Translations under genes and position numbers: made by a program
NCBI GenBank assembly: GCA_013393415.1
Contig: JABXHI010000042.1
Location: 1-64,000 of the forward strand
Source of the DNA: Micrococcaceae bacterium
GTDB lineage: Bacteria > Actinomycetota > Actinomycetes > Actinomycetales > Micrococcaceae
Direction of reading: 5' to 3'
DNA length: 64,000 bases
Part shown: positions 54,824 to 62,643 of the stretch, piece after piece
Position numbering within the stretch: the stretch's first letter is position 1
Layout: each line of letters starts with the position of its first letter
The notes under the pieces: model-generated
Told to the model about the DNA's origin: nothing
The model's database searches: none
Seen by the model: only the letters and a program-made list of their open reading frames with translations

Positions 54824-56299
54824 ATGTCCGCGGCGCCGGTTACTCCAATCCAACGCCAATCCGTGAGAGAAACGTTCAAACGCCCAGCCTGGCTGCGCAC
54901 TGAAATTCTCGCCGGCCTCGTCGTCGCATTGGCATTAATCCCAGAAGCTATCGCGTTCGCTCTCATCGCAGACGTCGACCCGAAAGTCGGGCTCTACGCG
55001 GCTGCGATTATGGCCATGTCCATTGCCTTCCTGGGTGGCCGCCCCGCCATGATCTCTGCGGCCACAGCGGCAACCGCACTTGTCATCGCCCCGGTGGTCG
55101 CGTCCCACGGCGTCGAATACCTCTTCGCAACCGTGATTCTTGCTGGCATCCTGCAAATTCTGTTCGGAGTCATTGGCGTTGCAAAGCTGATGCGCTTCAT
55201 CCCGCAATCCGTGATGACCGGGTTCGTCAACGCGCTGGCCATACTCATCTTCGTGGCACAACTGCCGGATCTCATCGACGTCCCATGGGCGGTCTACCCA
55301 CTCTTCGCGCTAGGCCTGGCCATCATCTTCCTCTGGCCCAGAGTCACCGCCGTCATTCCCGCACCGCTCGTGGCCATCGTAGTTGTCACCCTCATCGTGG
55401 TGATCTTCAGCATTGACGTACCCACCGTCGAGGATAAAGGCGAGCTGCCCAGCGAGTTACCTGTCTTCCTGATTCCAGATGTTCCGTTCACGCTCGAAAC
55501 GCTCCAGGTGATTCTGCCAGCAGCGCTGACCATGGCCGTCGTGGGCCTGCTCGAGTCGTTGATGACCGCGCAACTCGTCGACAACATTACCGACACCGGT
55601 TCGTCAAAAACCCGCGAATCTGTGGGCCAAGGCGGCGCCAATATCCTCTCAGGCTTCTTCGGCGGCATGGGCGGCTGCGCGATGATTGGCCAAACCATGA
55701 TCAACGTGCGTGCATCCGGTGCCCGCACGCGTATTTCGACCTTTGTGGCGGGGGTGTTTCTGATGATCCTGTCGGTCGGTCTTGGAGATATCGTCGGGAT
55801 GATGCCGATGGCAGTACTCGTGGCCGTGATGGTCTACGTCGCTTATGCGACATTCGAATGGCACTCGATCGCACCTCGCACACTGAAAAATATGCCGGTT
55901 TCTGAAACAGTGATCATGCTAATCACCGTGATCCCCACCGTAGTAACCGGGAACTTAGCGATTGGCGTTGGTCTCGGCGTACTCGCGGCTATGATCGCCT
56001 TTGTGCGACGCGTTTCCCACTTTGCCAAGGTCACACGCAGCCTGGACGACCAAGAAACCACCGCGACCTATCTGGTCACCGGCCAATTATTCTTCGCTTC
56101 ATCACATGACCTAGCCAACCAGTTCGATTACGCGCTCGACCCGGACACAGTGGTGATCGACTTACGGCAAGCCAATATTTGGGATCAATCCACCGCGGCG
56201 ACGCTCGATGCGATTCATGAACGCTATAGCGATCGTGGCAAAACCGTCGAATTCCTTGGCCTGCGCGCACCCTTCCCACTTGGTAAGCAGGTCAGTTAG
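54824..56299 (+). CDS. SulP-family anion transporter with C-terminal STAS domain
   Basis: This 491-residue protein has about 12-14 membrane helices followed by a STAS domain (about residues 405-491). The SulP signature is seen early (ALALIPEAIAFALIADVDPKVGLYAA), with the conserved GGMGGCAMIGQTMINVRASG region in the middle. Family members move sulfate, bicarbonate or dicarboxylates; the short form resembles BicA-like bicarbonate/sulfate transporters, but the ion is not determined. The ATG at 54824 is preferred to a GTG at 54818. The neighbouring nitrilase gene begins 32 bases downstream and may be cotranscribed. Confidence 0.88.
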   Translation: MSAAPVTPIQRQSVRETFKRPAWLRTEILAGLVVALALIPEAIAFALIADVDPKVGLYAAAIMAMSIAFLGGRPAMISAATAATALVIAPVVASHGVEYLFATVILAGILQILFGVIGVAKLMRFIPQSVMTGFVNALAILIFVAQLPDLIDVPWAVYPLFALGLAIIFLWPRVTAVIPAPLVAIVVVTLIVVIFSIDVPTVEDKGELPSELPVFLIPDVPFTLETLQVILPAALTMAVVGLLESLMTAQLVDNITDTGSSKTRESVGQGGANILSGFFGGMGGCAMIGQTMINVRASGARTRISTFVAGVFLMILSVGLGDIVGMMPMAVLVAVMVYVAYATFEWHSIAPRTLKNMPVSETVIMLITVIPTVVTGNLAIGVGLGVLAAMIAFVRRVSHFAKVTRSLDDQETTATYLVTGQLFFASSHDLANQFDYALDPDTVVIDLRQANIWDQSTAATLDAIHERYSDRGKTVEFLGLRAPFPLGKQVS

Positions 56300-56331
56300 T
56301 CTGCAATAAAGCCGAGAGAACAGGAAACTGT

Positions 56332-57135
56332 ATGAGCCTCCATGTTGCAGTTGTTCAATACGCGCCGACCACCAACAAATCTGAGAATCTCGCTCAGATA
56401 GTACGGCTCGTAAGTGAAGCAGCGGAGCGCGGTGCGAAATTAGCCGTCCTGCCGGAGTACGCGACGTTCACGAATCCTGTCATCGACGAGTCATTCGTGC
56501 ATAGCGCTGAAGCACTGGATGGCGAGTCCGTGACGGCACTTCGGCATCTCAGTGTGGATCGAAACATCGCGATTATTGCCGGGGTCAATGAGCCCGACGG
56601 CAACGGCAGAATCTATAACACCTTGGTGGCGATACAGCACGGTGACATAGAAGCGGTCTATCGGAAGCTCCATCTCTATGACGCCTTCGGGACGCACGAA
56701 TCCAAGTGGGTCACCCCAGGCGAGATGCAAGAACCCCAGTTACTTGAAATCAACGGCCTGAAAATTGGCATGCAAACATGCTATGACCTGCGCTTCCCCG
56801 AAGTCTCTCGCATGCTCGTTGACGCGGGAGCAGACGTGCTGGCCTTACCCGCAGAATGGGTGCCGGGACCGTTAAAAGAATTTCACTGGACGACGCTGCT
56901 CCGCGCACGCGCTATCGAAAATACGGTCTACGTTGTGGCCGCGGATCAGTCGGCTCCAATGGGGTCCGGGCACAGTGCGATTATTGATCCTATGGGGATC
57001 GCGATCGCATCAATTGGCGAAGAAGTCGGGCTCGCGCACGCAGTGCTACACCACGACCGAATTACCAGCTCGCGTGCCACAAATCCCGCGTTGGCCGGTC
57101 GACGGTTCACAGTCGTCCCGAAGACAAAAGATTAG
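56332..57135 (+). CDS. Carbon-nitrogen hydrolase (nitrilase superfamily)
   Basis: This 267-residue amidase of the nitrilase superfamily has the full catalytic triad: Glu42 in VLPEYATF, Lys112 in YRKLHLYD and Cys150 in MQTCYDLRFPE. The length and motifs fit the Nit/omega-amidase-like branch, which hydrolyses small amides such as deaminated glutathione or alpha-ketoglutaramate. It has no signal peptide. It follows the SulP gene in the same direction and overlaps the convergent DUF892 gene by four bases. Confidence 0.9.
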   Translation: MSLHVAVVQYAPTTNKSENLAQIVRLVSEAAERGAKLAVLPEYATFTNPVIDESFVHSAEALDGESVTALRHLSVDRNIAIIAGVNEPDGNGRIYNTLVAIQHGDIEAVYRKLHLYDAFGTHESKWVTPGEMQEPQLLEINGLKIGMQTCYDLRFPEVSRMLVDAGADVLALPAEWVPGPLKEFHWTTLLRARAIENTVYVVAADQSAPMGSGHSAIIDPMGIAIASIGEEVGLAHAVLHHDRITSSRATNPALAGRRFTVVPKTKD

Positions 57136-57623
57136 TCGTTGGCGAGCTCGATTTTCTTATTCGAAAGTTTCTGGAGTTTCTCGTCTGCCGCTTGTTCTTC
57201 TTCAAGAGTCTCTTTGAGTAGGGCACGGAGATCGGCGTAACCCAGTTCTTTCGCAAGCGACCGAAGCGTTCGGTAGGCGGCTATTTCGTAGTGCTCGATC
57301 TTCCGTGCAGCACCGATCAGAGCAAAATCACGGATCGGCCCTGGGGCGGTATGTTCAATGATCGCGTCACTGTCTTCAATCAATGCCGCCATGGGGACAT
57401 CCTTGAGCTGTTTTAGGCGGATGCCCTCAAAGTTTTCAGCGGCCTGTTCGAGGCGCTTCAGCTGACCCTGGGTTTCTTCAAGATGATTTTCGAATGCTTT
57501 GCGTAGGGACTTATGCTCCGCGGCCTCCGCGAACCGAGGCAAGGCGTTCACCATCTGTTGTTCAGCATTGGCAGTAAAGGATAGAAGACGTTCGAAGAGT
57601 TGCTTGGCCTTGTTGAGCTGCAT
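57132..57623 (-). CDS. DUF892 ferritin-like stress protein (YciE/YciF type)
   Basis: This 163-residue all-helical protein has a four-helix ferritin-like bundle with acidic and His residues arranged as in DUF892 (KHMET-type spacing in AEHKSLRKAFENHLEETQGQ, AARKIEHYEIAAYRTL and ETLEEEQAADEKL). Family members are general-stress proteins that may bind a di-metal centre. AAGGAG lies eight bases before the ATG. It is divergent from the BaeRF gene, with 169 bases between them, suggesting a shared stress promoter region. Confidence 0.85.
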   Translation of the reverse strand: MQLNKAKQLFERLLSFTANAEQQMVNALPRFAEAAEHKSLRKAFENHLEETQGQLKRLEQAAENFEGIRLKQLKDVPMAALIEDSDAIIEHTAPGPIRDFALIGAARKIEHYEIAAYRTLRSLAKELGYADLRALLKETLEEEQAADEKLQKLSNKKIELAND

Positions 57624-57792
57624 GTCGAGCGCTCCTTAGTGGTCGCGAGATCGGTGAAGTCATCTTCTCTGAGTGTAGCTTCGAGGGCGCTCGCAAGATA
57701 GCCGAACTCCTCACCTGTTGCCACCGCGCCTTTGCATCTGCACACAATGGAACAGTGATCGAAATCTTCCGCTAAAGACAGGAGGGATCGCA

Positions 57793-58818
57793 GTGGAACT
57801 TGAAGCATTGCGCACTCTGTACGAGCACGAAGGACCTTTCGCCACCATCTACCTAGAGTCACGGTCTCCTGCAGCCGACGCTGAGCAGCAGGTACGGTTG
57901 CGGTGGGATGACCTGAGGCAGCAACTATCCGAAGCAGGTACGCCTGAGGACGTTCTCGCCACGATCGACGACGCCGTACTCGTTGAGGACATTACTGAAG
58001 TACACAGCAACGGGCGCGTACTCGTCGCAAACAGCACAGGGGTGCTGTTGAACGACGCGGTCGACGCGTCATTGGGTGCCGGGGACCACGCTCATTGGAG
58101 TGATGAACCCGAGCTCGGTGACTACATCCGTCAGCGTGAACGCGCAGTGAAGATGCTGGTTGCGATCACCGATCAAACCGGGGCAACCATTCGCCAGGTT
58201 ATCGTCGCCGACTCCCATGACATGGATGAACGCTCAGAAACACAGATCGATGCCGATGACGCGGTGTCGAAACCTCGTGAGAACGCGTTGCATCACTCGA
58301 AGATTCAAAATCGCGCCGACGAAGTCGTAAAACAGAACGTCCGCGAGGTCGCAGAGCACCTCGAGAAAACGGCCCGGAGCTGGCAGCCAGAGGTCGTGGT
58401 TGTCGCAGGAGAAACCCAGGGTCGCAGCGCACTACTCGAAGAACTTTCTGACGAGCTTGCTATCCGCGGGGTCGAAAGCGGCGGTACCGATGACGATGCC
58501 GCCGAAGACGAATTAGCTGACCAACTACGAGCAGTGGCTTATGAGCTCAGTGCTGAACGCGTTCGTGAGAACACCGAACGTTATGAATACGGCACGGCCC
58601 ACGATCAGGCAGTCTCTGGCTCGCAAGCAGTGGCGCGGTCTACTGAAATGGGTGCTGTTGGCAGCCTGCTACTGGAATACACCCGTGGCGCAACCGATGA
58701 ATCGACGCACCTTGCCGCAGCCATCCGAACTGGCGCCGACGTCGGCCTGGTGGAATATTCGCTTGACGACGCAGTAGCCGCGTTGCTGCGGTTCGAAACT
58801 GGCGCTGAGACCCCATAA
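57793..58818 (+). CDS. BaeRF-family (eRF1-like, Rv2629-type) protein
   Basis: This 341-residue protein of the bacterial/archaeal eRF1-like (BaeRF family 2) group is related to Vms1-type peptidyl-tRNA hydrolases. It has an alpha/beta N-terminal domain (FATIYLESRSP), a middle domain with VVVVAGETQGRSALLEEL, and a C-terminal domain (GAVGSLLLEYTR; AAAIRTGADVGLVEY). The catalytic GGQ of true release factors is not seen. The GTG at 57793, with AGGAGG at seven bases, gives VELEALRTLYEH, the family start. A stress/hibernation role is inferred from Rv2629-like proteins and from its stress-gene neighbours. Confidence 0.78.
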   Translation: MELEALRTLYEHEGPFATIYLESRSPAADAEQQVRLRWDDLRQQLSEAGTPEDVLATIDDAVLVEDITEVHSNGRVLVANSTGVLLNDAVDASLGAGDHAHWSDEPELGDYIRQRERAVKMLVAITDQTGATIRQVIVADSHDMDERSETQIDADDAVSKPRENALHHSKIQNRADEVVKQNVREVAEHLEKTARSWQPEVVVVAGETQGRSALLEELSDELAIRGVESGGTDDDAAEDELADQLRAVAYELSAERVRENTERYEYGTAHDQAVSGSQAVARSTEMGAVGSLLLEYTRGATDESTHLAAAIRTGADVGLVEYSLDDAVAALLRFETGAETP

Positions 58819-58830
58819 CGAGGAGGCACA

Positions 58831-59058
58831 ATGACAACACGTGATGACATCCGAGCTTCCAAAGCACTACAAGGTGCCGATTTTCCAGCCACGAAAGACC
58901 AAGTGCTGGACTATGCGCAATCGCACGGTGCCGATAGTAAATCACTAGAAGCGCTCCATGCCCTGCCGGATCGTCAATACGCCAATATTGACGATGTCGC
59001 AGAGGCGGTTCCGCAGGAACCAGAAGGTGAAAACCAGCCCGGTGGGAGCGCCCGCTGA
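58831..59058 (+). CDS. DUF2795-domain small protein
   Basis: This 75-residue acidic protein matches the DUF2795 pattern (DFPATKDQVLDYAQSHGADS then LHALPDRQYANIDDVAEAV), a small DNA- or ligand-binding-like helical domain often found near stress genes in actinobacteria. It starts 12 bases after the BaeRF stop with CGAGGAGG upstream, so it is in the same operon. No biochemical function is known. Confidence 0.8.
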   Translation: MTTRDDIRASKALQGADFPATKDQVLDYAQSHGADSKSLEALHALPDRQYANIDDVAEAVPQEPEGENQPGGSAR

Positions 59059-59114
59059 ACGACCCGGGCGTATGCAGACCTGATCTGAACGCAATAATTT
59101 TGAAGGAGAAAAGA

Positions 59115-59498
59115 ATGCAGACTACCGAAATTCTTGAACTCGTCGAACAACGCGCAGGACTCGCTTCCAACCAGGAAGCGAACGATACGATGATCGCGGT
59201 CCTCGAGACCTTGGCCGAACGAGACCTCGATGGTGAACACGACAACTTCGCCGCTCAGCTACCGAAAGAATTCGGTGAGCTGTTGACCAAGGGCGACCCA
59301 AAGGATAAAGACAACTTCGACGCCGAAGAATTCGTCCGCCGCGTGGGACAACGCCTCGACACAACATCGGAGCAAAGTGAGAAGCGCACGCATGCCGCAC
59401 TGTCTGCACTGATCGAAAGTGTTTCTGATGGCGAGCGGGTAGACATGCTCAACAAACTACCCAAGGACTTCTCACCGTACGCGGTGTGGACTGCCTAA
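59115..59498 (+). CDS. DUF2267-domain protein (paralogue 1)
   Basis: This 127-residue helical protein belongs to the DUF2267 family (MQTTEILELVEQRAGL start, then LETLAERDLDGEHDNFAAQLPKE). GAAGGAG lies six bases before the ATG. A clear paralogue of exactly the same length is at 62254, and both have similar ribosome sites and first codons. The function is unknown; the family is associated with stress regulons. This copy follows the DUF2795 gene by 56 bases and ends 59 bases before the convergent response-regulator gene. Confidence 0.83.
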   Translation: MQTTEILELVEQRAGLASNQEANDTMIAVLETLAERDLDGEHDNFAAQLPKEFGELLTKGDPKDKDNFDAEEFVRRVGQRLDTTSEQSEKRTHAALSALIESVSDGERVDMLNKLPKDFSPYAVWTA

Positions 59499-59557
59499 CG
59501 TTTGATTACGCCCACATGGTGGCAGCCGCATCGGAGGTGAATCCTTCGATGCGGCTG

Positions 59558-60235
59558 TCACGTACGGTCGGACAGCCGGTAGCCAAAGCCGCGGACGGTT
59601 TCGAAACGTTTAACACCGAGCTTATTGCGCAGGTACCGGACGTAGACATCGACCACGTTCGAACCCGGATCGAAATCATAGCCCCATACCCGTGAAAGAA
59701 GTTGCTCTCGGGACAGGACCTGGCCGGGATGACGAAGAAAAGTCTCGGCGAGTTCGAATTCCCGGGCTGAAAGATCCACTTCTTGACCGTCAGCGGTGGC
59801 GATCCTCCGCAACAGATCGAGCTCTAAACCGTTGTGGGTCAGAACCGAGGTTTCGGCCTCCTGACTCTGGTCCGAATCCGCTCGCAGCCGCAATTGCACC
59901 CGTGCTAAGAGCTCATCGAAATGAAATGGTTTCGGCATGTAGTCATCAGCACCAGACTGTAGACCTGTCACGGTGTCGTCGACCGAGTTGCGTGCCGTCA
60001 AAATGATGACCGGGATGTGCAAACCGAGCGAGCGGACAGCGGTCAACACGCTGTAACCGTCCCCGTCGGGGAGGCTGAGGTCCAGAATAATCAGATCAAA
60101 GGTCGCGGTCATGGCCTGTGCGCGGCCTTCTTCTGCGGTTCCAACAGTCAGCGTAGTAAAGCCCGCGGCCTTGAGCCCTTTGGCAATAAAAGAACTGATG
60201 CGCGGTTCATCTTCAATGATAAGGATTCTGTTCAC
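59558..60235 (-). CDS. OmpR-family response regulator
   Basis: This 225-residue regulator has a receiver domain (IIEDEPRISSF acid pocket, phospho-acceptor Asp52 in LILDLSLPDGDG, Thr/Lys at LTARN and MPKPF) and a winged-helix DNA-binding domain (VDLSAREFELAETFLRHPGQ; WGYDFDPGSNVVDVYVRYLR). It starts inside the stop of the sensor-kinase gene (overlap 60232-60235). With the kinase and the Asp-rich protein it forms a three-gene unit. Target genes are not known; the flanking DUF2267 genes are natural candidates. Confidence 0.93.
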   Translation of the reverse strand: MNRILIIEDEPRISSFIAKGLKAAGFTTLTVGTAEEGRAQAMTATFDLIILDLSLPDGDGYSVLTAVRSLGLHIPVIILTARNSVDDTVTGLQSGADDYMPKPFHFDELLARVQLRLRADSDQSQEAETSVLTHNGLELDLLRRIATADGQEVDLSAREFELAETFLRHPGQVLSREQLLSRVWGYDFDPGSNVVDVYVRYLRNKLGVKRFETVRGFGYRLSDRT

Positions 60236-61758
60236 TCACCGGACTCCTGATCGTGTGACGTGATGGTTCCCAGCGTACGGGTTGTACCGGATATCTCGGG
60301 TGAATCCACGCTGTGGTGCAGTGGTATAGCAATAATCAATATTGAACCAACACCCGGAGAGGATTCGACGCGCACAGTGCCTTCGTGGGCGGTGACGATC
60401 GCCGAGACAATATTGAGCCCCAGACCGGATCCTCGGATGCGTTCACCGCTCGAGCCGCGCCCGAACCGTTTAAAGATGTCTTGCTGATCTGCTGGTTCAA
60501 TGCCGATACCGGCGTCAGCGACCCATAAGCACAGTTCAGTTGCGCCCGCCTCGTTCTGTCGGAAGGCACTGCCCAGCTTTACCGCAGTATCCGGTTCAGA
60601 GAACTTCACCGCATTGGCGCACAGCTGCAGCATCGCCTGGGTCAGCCGGGCGGCGTCCACGGTGACACTGCCGTGTGCTTGTGCATTCAGGACCCAGTCT
60701 CGAGCGCCAAGCGCGCCGGCTTTCGTCTTGATATCGTGCATGAGTGTCATGATGTCGGTAGGTGCTGGATGGATAAAGTCGGTGCGATTGGACTGGGCGA
60801 GCGTCACGAGATCGTTGACCAGTAGTGACATGCGGTGCAGTTCGTCGAGCCCGATATCGCGTGTCTGTTCCACATCATCGAGGTCTTGGGCATCCATGAG
60901 TTCTAAATGCCCGCGGATGATGGTGATCGGGGTGCGCAGCTCATGGCCGACGTCGTCGAGGAGCTCGCGTTGTTGTTCCAGGGCCAGCTGGAGTCGGTCG
61001 AGCATGTCGTTGACGGTCTCGGTCAGCTCAGCGAATTCGTCGTGGCCGCGGGCTTGGATCCGTGAGTCAAGATCCTGCTCCGAAATGCGCTGGGCTGCTT
61101 CTTGTAGGTCGCGCACCGGTTGCAGCATCCGGCCGACCACCAGCCAGGCCGCAATACACCCGATGAGTAGTGCCCCGGTCCCGGCGCCGATGAAAATGGC
61201 CAGCGACATGTGGAGTGCGCGCAGTTCGGCCTGCATATCGGCGGCCTCGATGTAAACGCCCGGTGTGGTGTCCTGGGCGAGCTGTACCGGCACGACGGCA
61301 GCACGATAGGTGGATTGTTCGGTCTCAACCGTGGTGATGTGTGCGGATTCGGGGTTCAACCCGGCTGCCCATTCGACAAATTCGGGGTCTTGTTCCAGTC
61401 GCAGCGACACATTTTCGGGTGCACTCCAGACGATTTCGCCGTTCTGCATGCCCAGTACACTCTGCGTTTCGGACAGTTGGTTATACTGCATGGCCGTGTA
61501 CATCAGGTCTGTTGCCTGGGTGAAATGCTGCTGCGTTGCCGGATTAATGCCGGTATCGGCCAACACTCGAAAATCTTCAATATCCCGGGCCAGGGAGTCA
61601 TCCATGGACGATTCCATATTCTGGCGCTCCAGCACATAATTCACCGCGCCGGCAATGAGTAATGTGAGACCGGCCAGCAGGATCGTGCCGATCAGCAATC
61701 TGGCCCGAACTGAAAGCTTGGCACCAGCAGCCCGCTGCGGCTCGTTAGTCGTCGTCAT
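60232..61758 (-). CDS. Two-component sensor histidine kinase
   Basis: This 508-residue membrane kinase has TM1 at about residues 19-41, an extracytoplasmic sensor domain of about 140 residues (about 45-180) and TM2 at about 185-209. A HAMP linker follows, then the H-box LLDDVGHELRTPITII with phospho-acceptor His272. The ATPase part has LCANAVKFS (N), DAGIGI (G1), FKRFGRGSSG and GSGLGLNIV (G2). It overlaps the Asp-rich protein gene by 14 bases at its 5' end and the regulator gene by four bases at its 3' end. The ligand is unknown; the acidic partner suggests a cation or cell-envelope cue. Confidence 0.92.
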   Translation of the reverse strand: MTTTNEPQRAAGAKLSVRARLLIGTILLAGLTLLIAGAVNYVLERQNMESSMDDSLARDIEDFRVLADTGINPATQQHFTQATDLMYTAMQYNQLSETQSVLGMQNGEIVWSAPENVSLRLEQDPEFVEWAAGLNPESAHITTVETEQSTYRAAVVPVQLAQDTTPGVYIEAADMQAELRALHMSLAIFIGAGTGALLIGCIAAWLVVGRMLQPVRDLQEAAQRISEQDLDSRIQARGHDEFAELTETVNDMLDRLQLALEQQRELLDDVGHELRTPITIIRGHLELMDAQDLDDVEQTRDIGLDELHRMSLLVNDLVTLAQSNRTDFIHPAPTDIMTLMHDIKTKAGALGARDWVLNAQAHGSVTVDAARLTQAMLQLCANAVKFSEPDTAVKLGSAFRQNEAGATELCLWVADAGIGIEPADQQDIFKRFGRGSSGERIRGSGLGLNIVSAIVTAHEGTVRVESSPGVGSILIIAIPLHHSVDSPEISGTTRTLGTITSHDQESGE

Positions 61759-62113
61759 CGTCTAGGTCATCATCCCAGTCATCATCGTCCCAATCGTCAT
61801 CGTCATCATCGTCGTCCCAGTCGTCGTCATCCCAGTCATCGTCATAGTCTTGCTCCATCTGGACCGGGGGAGCGGGCTGGACCACACTGGGCTCAGCGGT
61901 TGCCTCATGCGTCGCTTCGTCTGGTGTTGCCGAGGGCGACGGGGAAGATGGCTCTGATGGGGTGGGTTCGGGCTTGTGGGTGTTTTCAACGACGGGGCCG
62001 AGCTCACGGTCATCCGGTCCTGCGACCACGTTTTGGGCAGCGAAGACCGCGATGAGGACCACTGCCAGAGCGACCACCAACCAGGCAATCCGGGAGTATA
62101 TGATGCGCGACAT
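61745..62113 (-). CDS. Membrane-anchored protein with Asp/Trp-rich C-terminal tail
   Basis: This 122-residue protein has one N-terminal hydrophobic helix (IAWLVVALAVVLIAVFAAQNV, no clear cleavage site), a Pro/Ser/Thr linker (about residues 45-85) and an acidic tail of about 35 residues. The tail is almost only Asp with Trp at regular intervals (DWDDDDW units, from about residue 88 to the end). The tail should be outside the cell and could bind Ca2+, Mg2+ or other cations. Its 3' end overlaps the kinase gene start by 14 bases, so the three genes are coupled. No known family is recognised. It could be an accessory sensor for the kinase. Confidence 0.7.
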   Translation of the reverse strand: MSRIIYSRIAWLVVALAVVLIAVFAAQNVVAGPDDRELGPVVENTHKPEPTPSEPSSPSPSATPDEATHEATAEPSVVQPAPPVQMEQDYDDDWDDDDWDDDDDDDDWDDDDWDDDLDDDDD

Positions 62114-62253
62114 GCGTCCATTATGGCCTAAAGATATGAGATACAGATGAGAGATCAGCTGTTGCCGGACAACCTAGCGATCTGCCCACAATGGATGACG
62201 GGCGTAAACCCGCCTGATCCATGCACGATTTCACCTTTCCGAAGGAGAATACT

Positions 62254-62637
62254 ATGCAGACCTCAGAAATTATTGAACTTGTCCAAGAACGCACCGGCAA
62301 CGAATCCAGCACCACCGCCAATGACATGATCATTGCCGTACTCGAAACCTTGGCGGAGCGTGACCTGGACGGTGCACAGCAAAATTTTGCAGCCCAACTT
62401 CCGGATGAATTCAGCGAAGTGTTGCGCCACACTGATCAGCAGAGCCAAGAAAAATTCGACGCAGACGCCTTCGTGCAACGAGTCGCCGAACGTTCCGATA
62501 TTAGCGAAGATCAGAGCGAGACCTGGACCCGCGCAACCCTGTCAGCACTCGCCGAGAGTGTGACCACAGGCGAGCGCGAAGACTTCATTAGCGCACTACC
62601 AAACGATTATGTCCCTTATGCGCGGTGGGACGTCTAA
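62254..62637 (+). CDS. DUF2267-domain protein (paralogue 2)
   Basis: This is the 127-residue DUF2267 paralogue of the gene at 59115, with a near-identical start (MQTSEIIELVQER) and centre (LETLAERDLDGAQQNFAAQLP) but a more diverged C-terminal half. CGAAGGAG lies before the ATG; an upstream in-frame ATG at 62221 is inside the leader. The two paralogues bracket the three-gene two-component unit, one on each side and both on the plus strand. The stop is six bases from the convergent TrkA-N gene, leaving no room for a terminator. Confidence 0.83.
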   Translation: MQTSEIIELVQERTGNESSTTANDMIIAVLETLAERDLDGAQQNFAAQLPDEFSEVLRHTDQQSQEKFDADAFVQRVAERSDISEDQSETWTRATLSALAESVTTGEREDFISALPNDYVPYARWDV

Positions 62638-62643
62638 TGGTCA

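Noticed and set aside
61745-61850. GTC/ATC trinucleotide-rich stretch looked like a tandem repeat or CRISPR-like array
   Set aside because: It is in-frame coding sequence for the Asp/Trp-rich tail, with no regular spacer structure.
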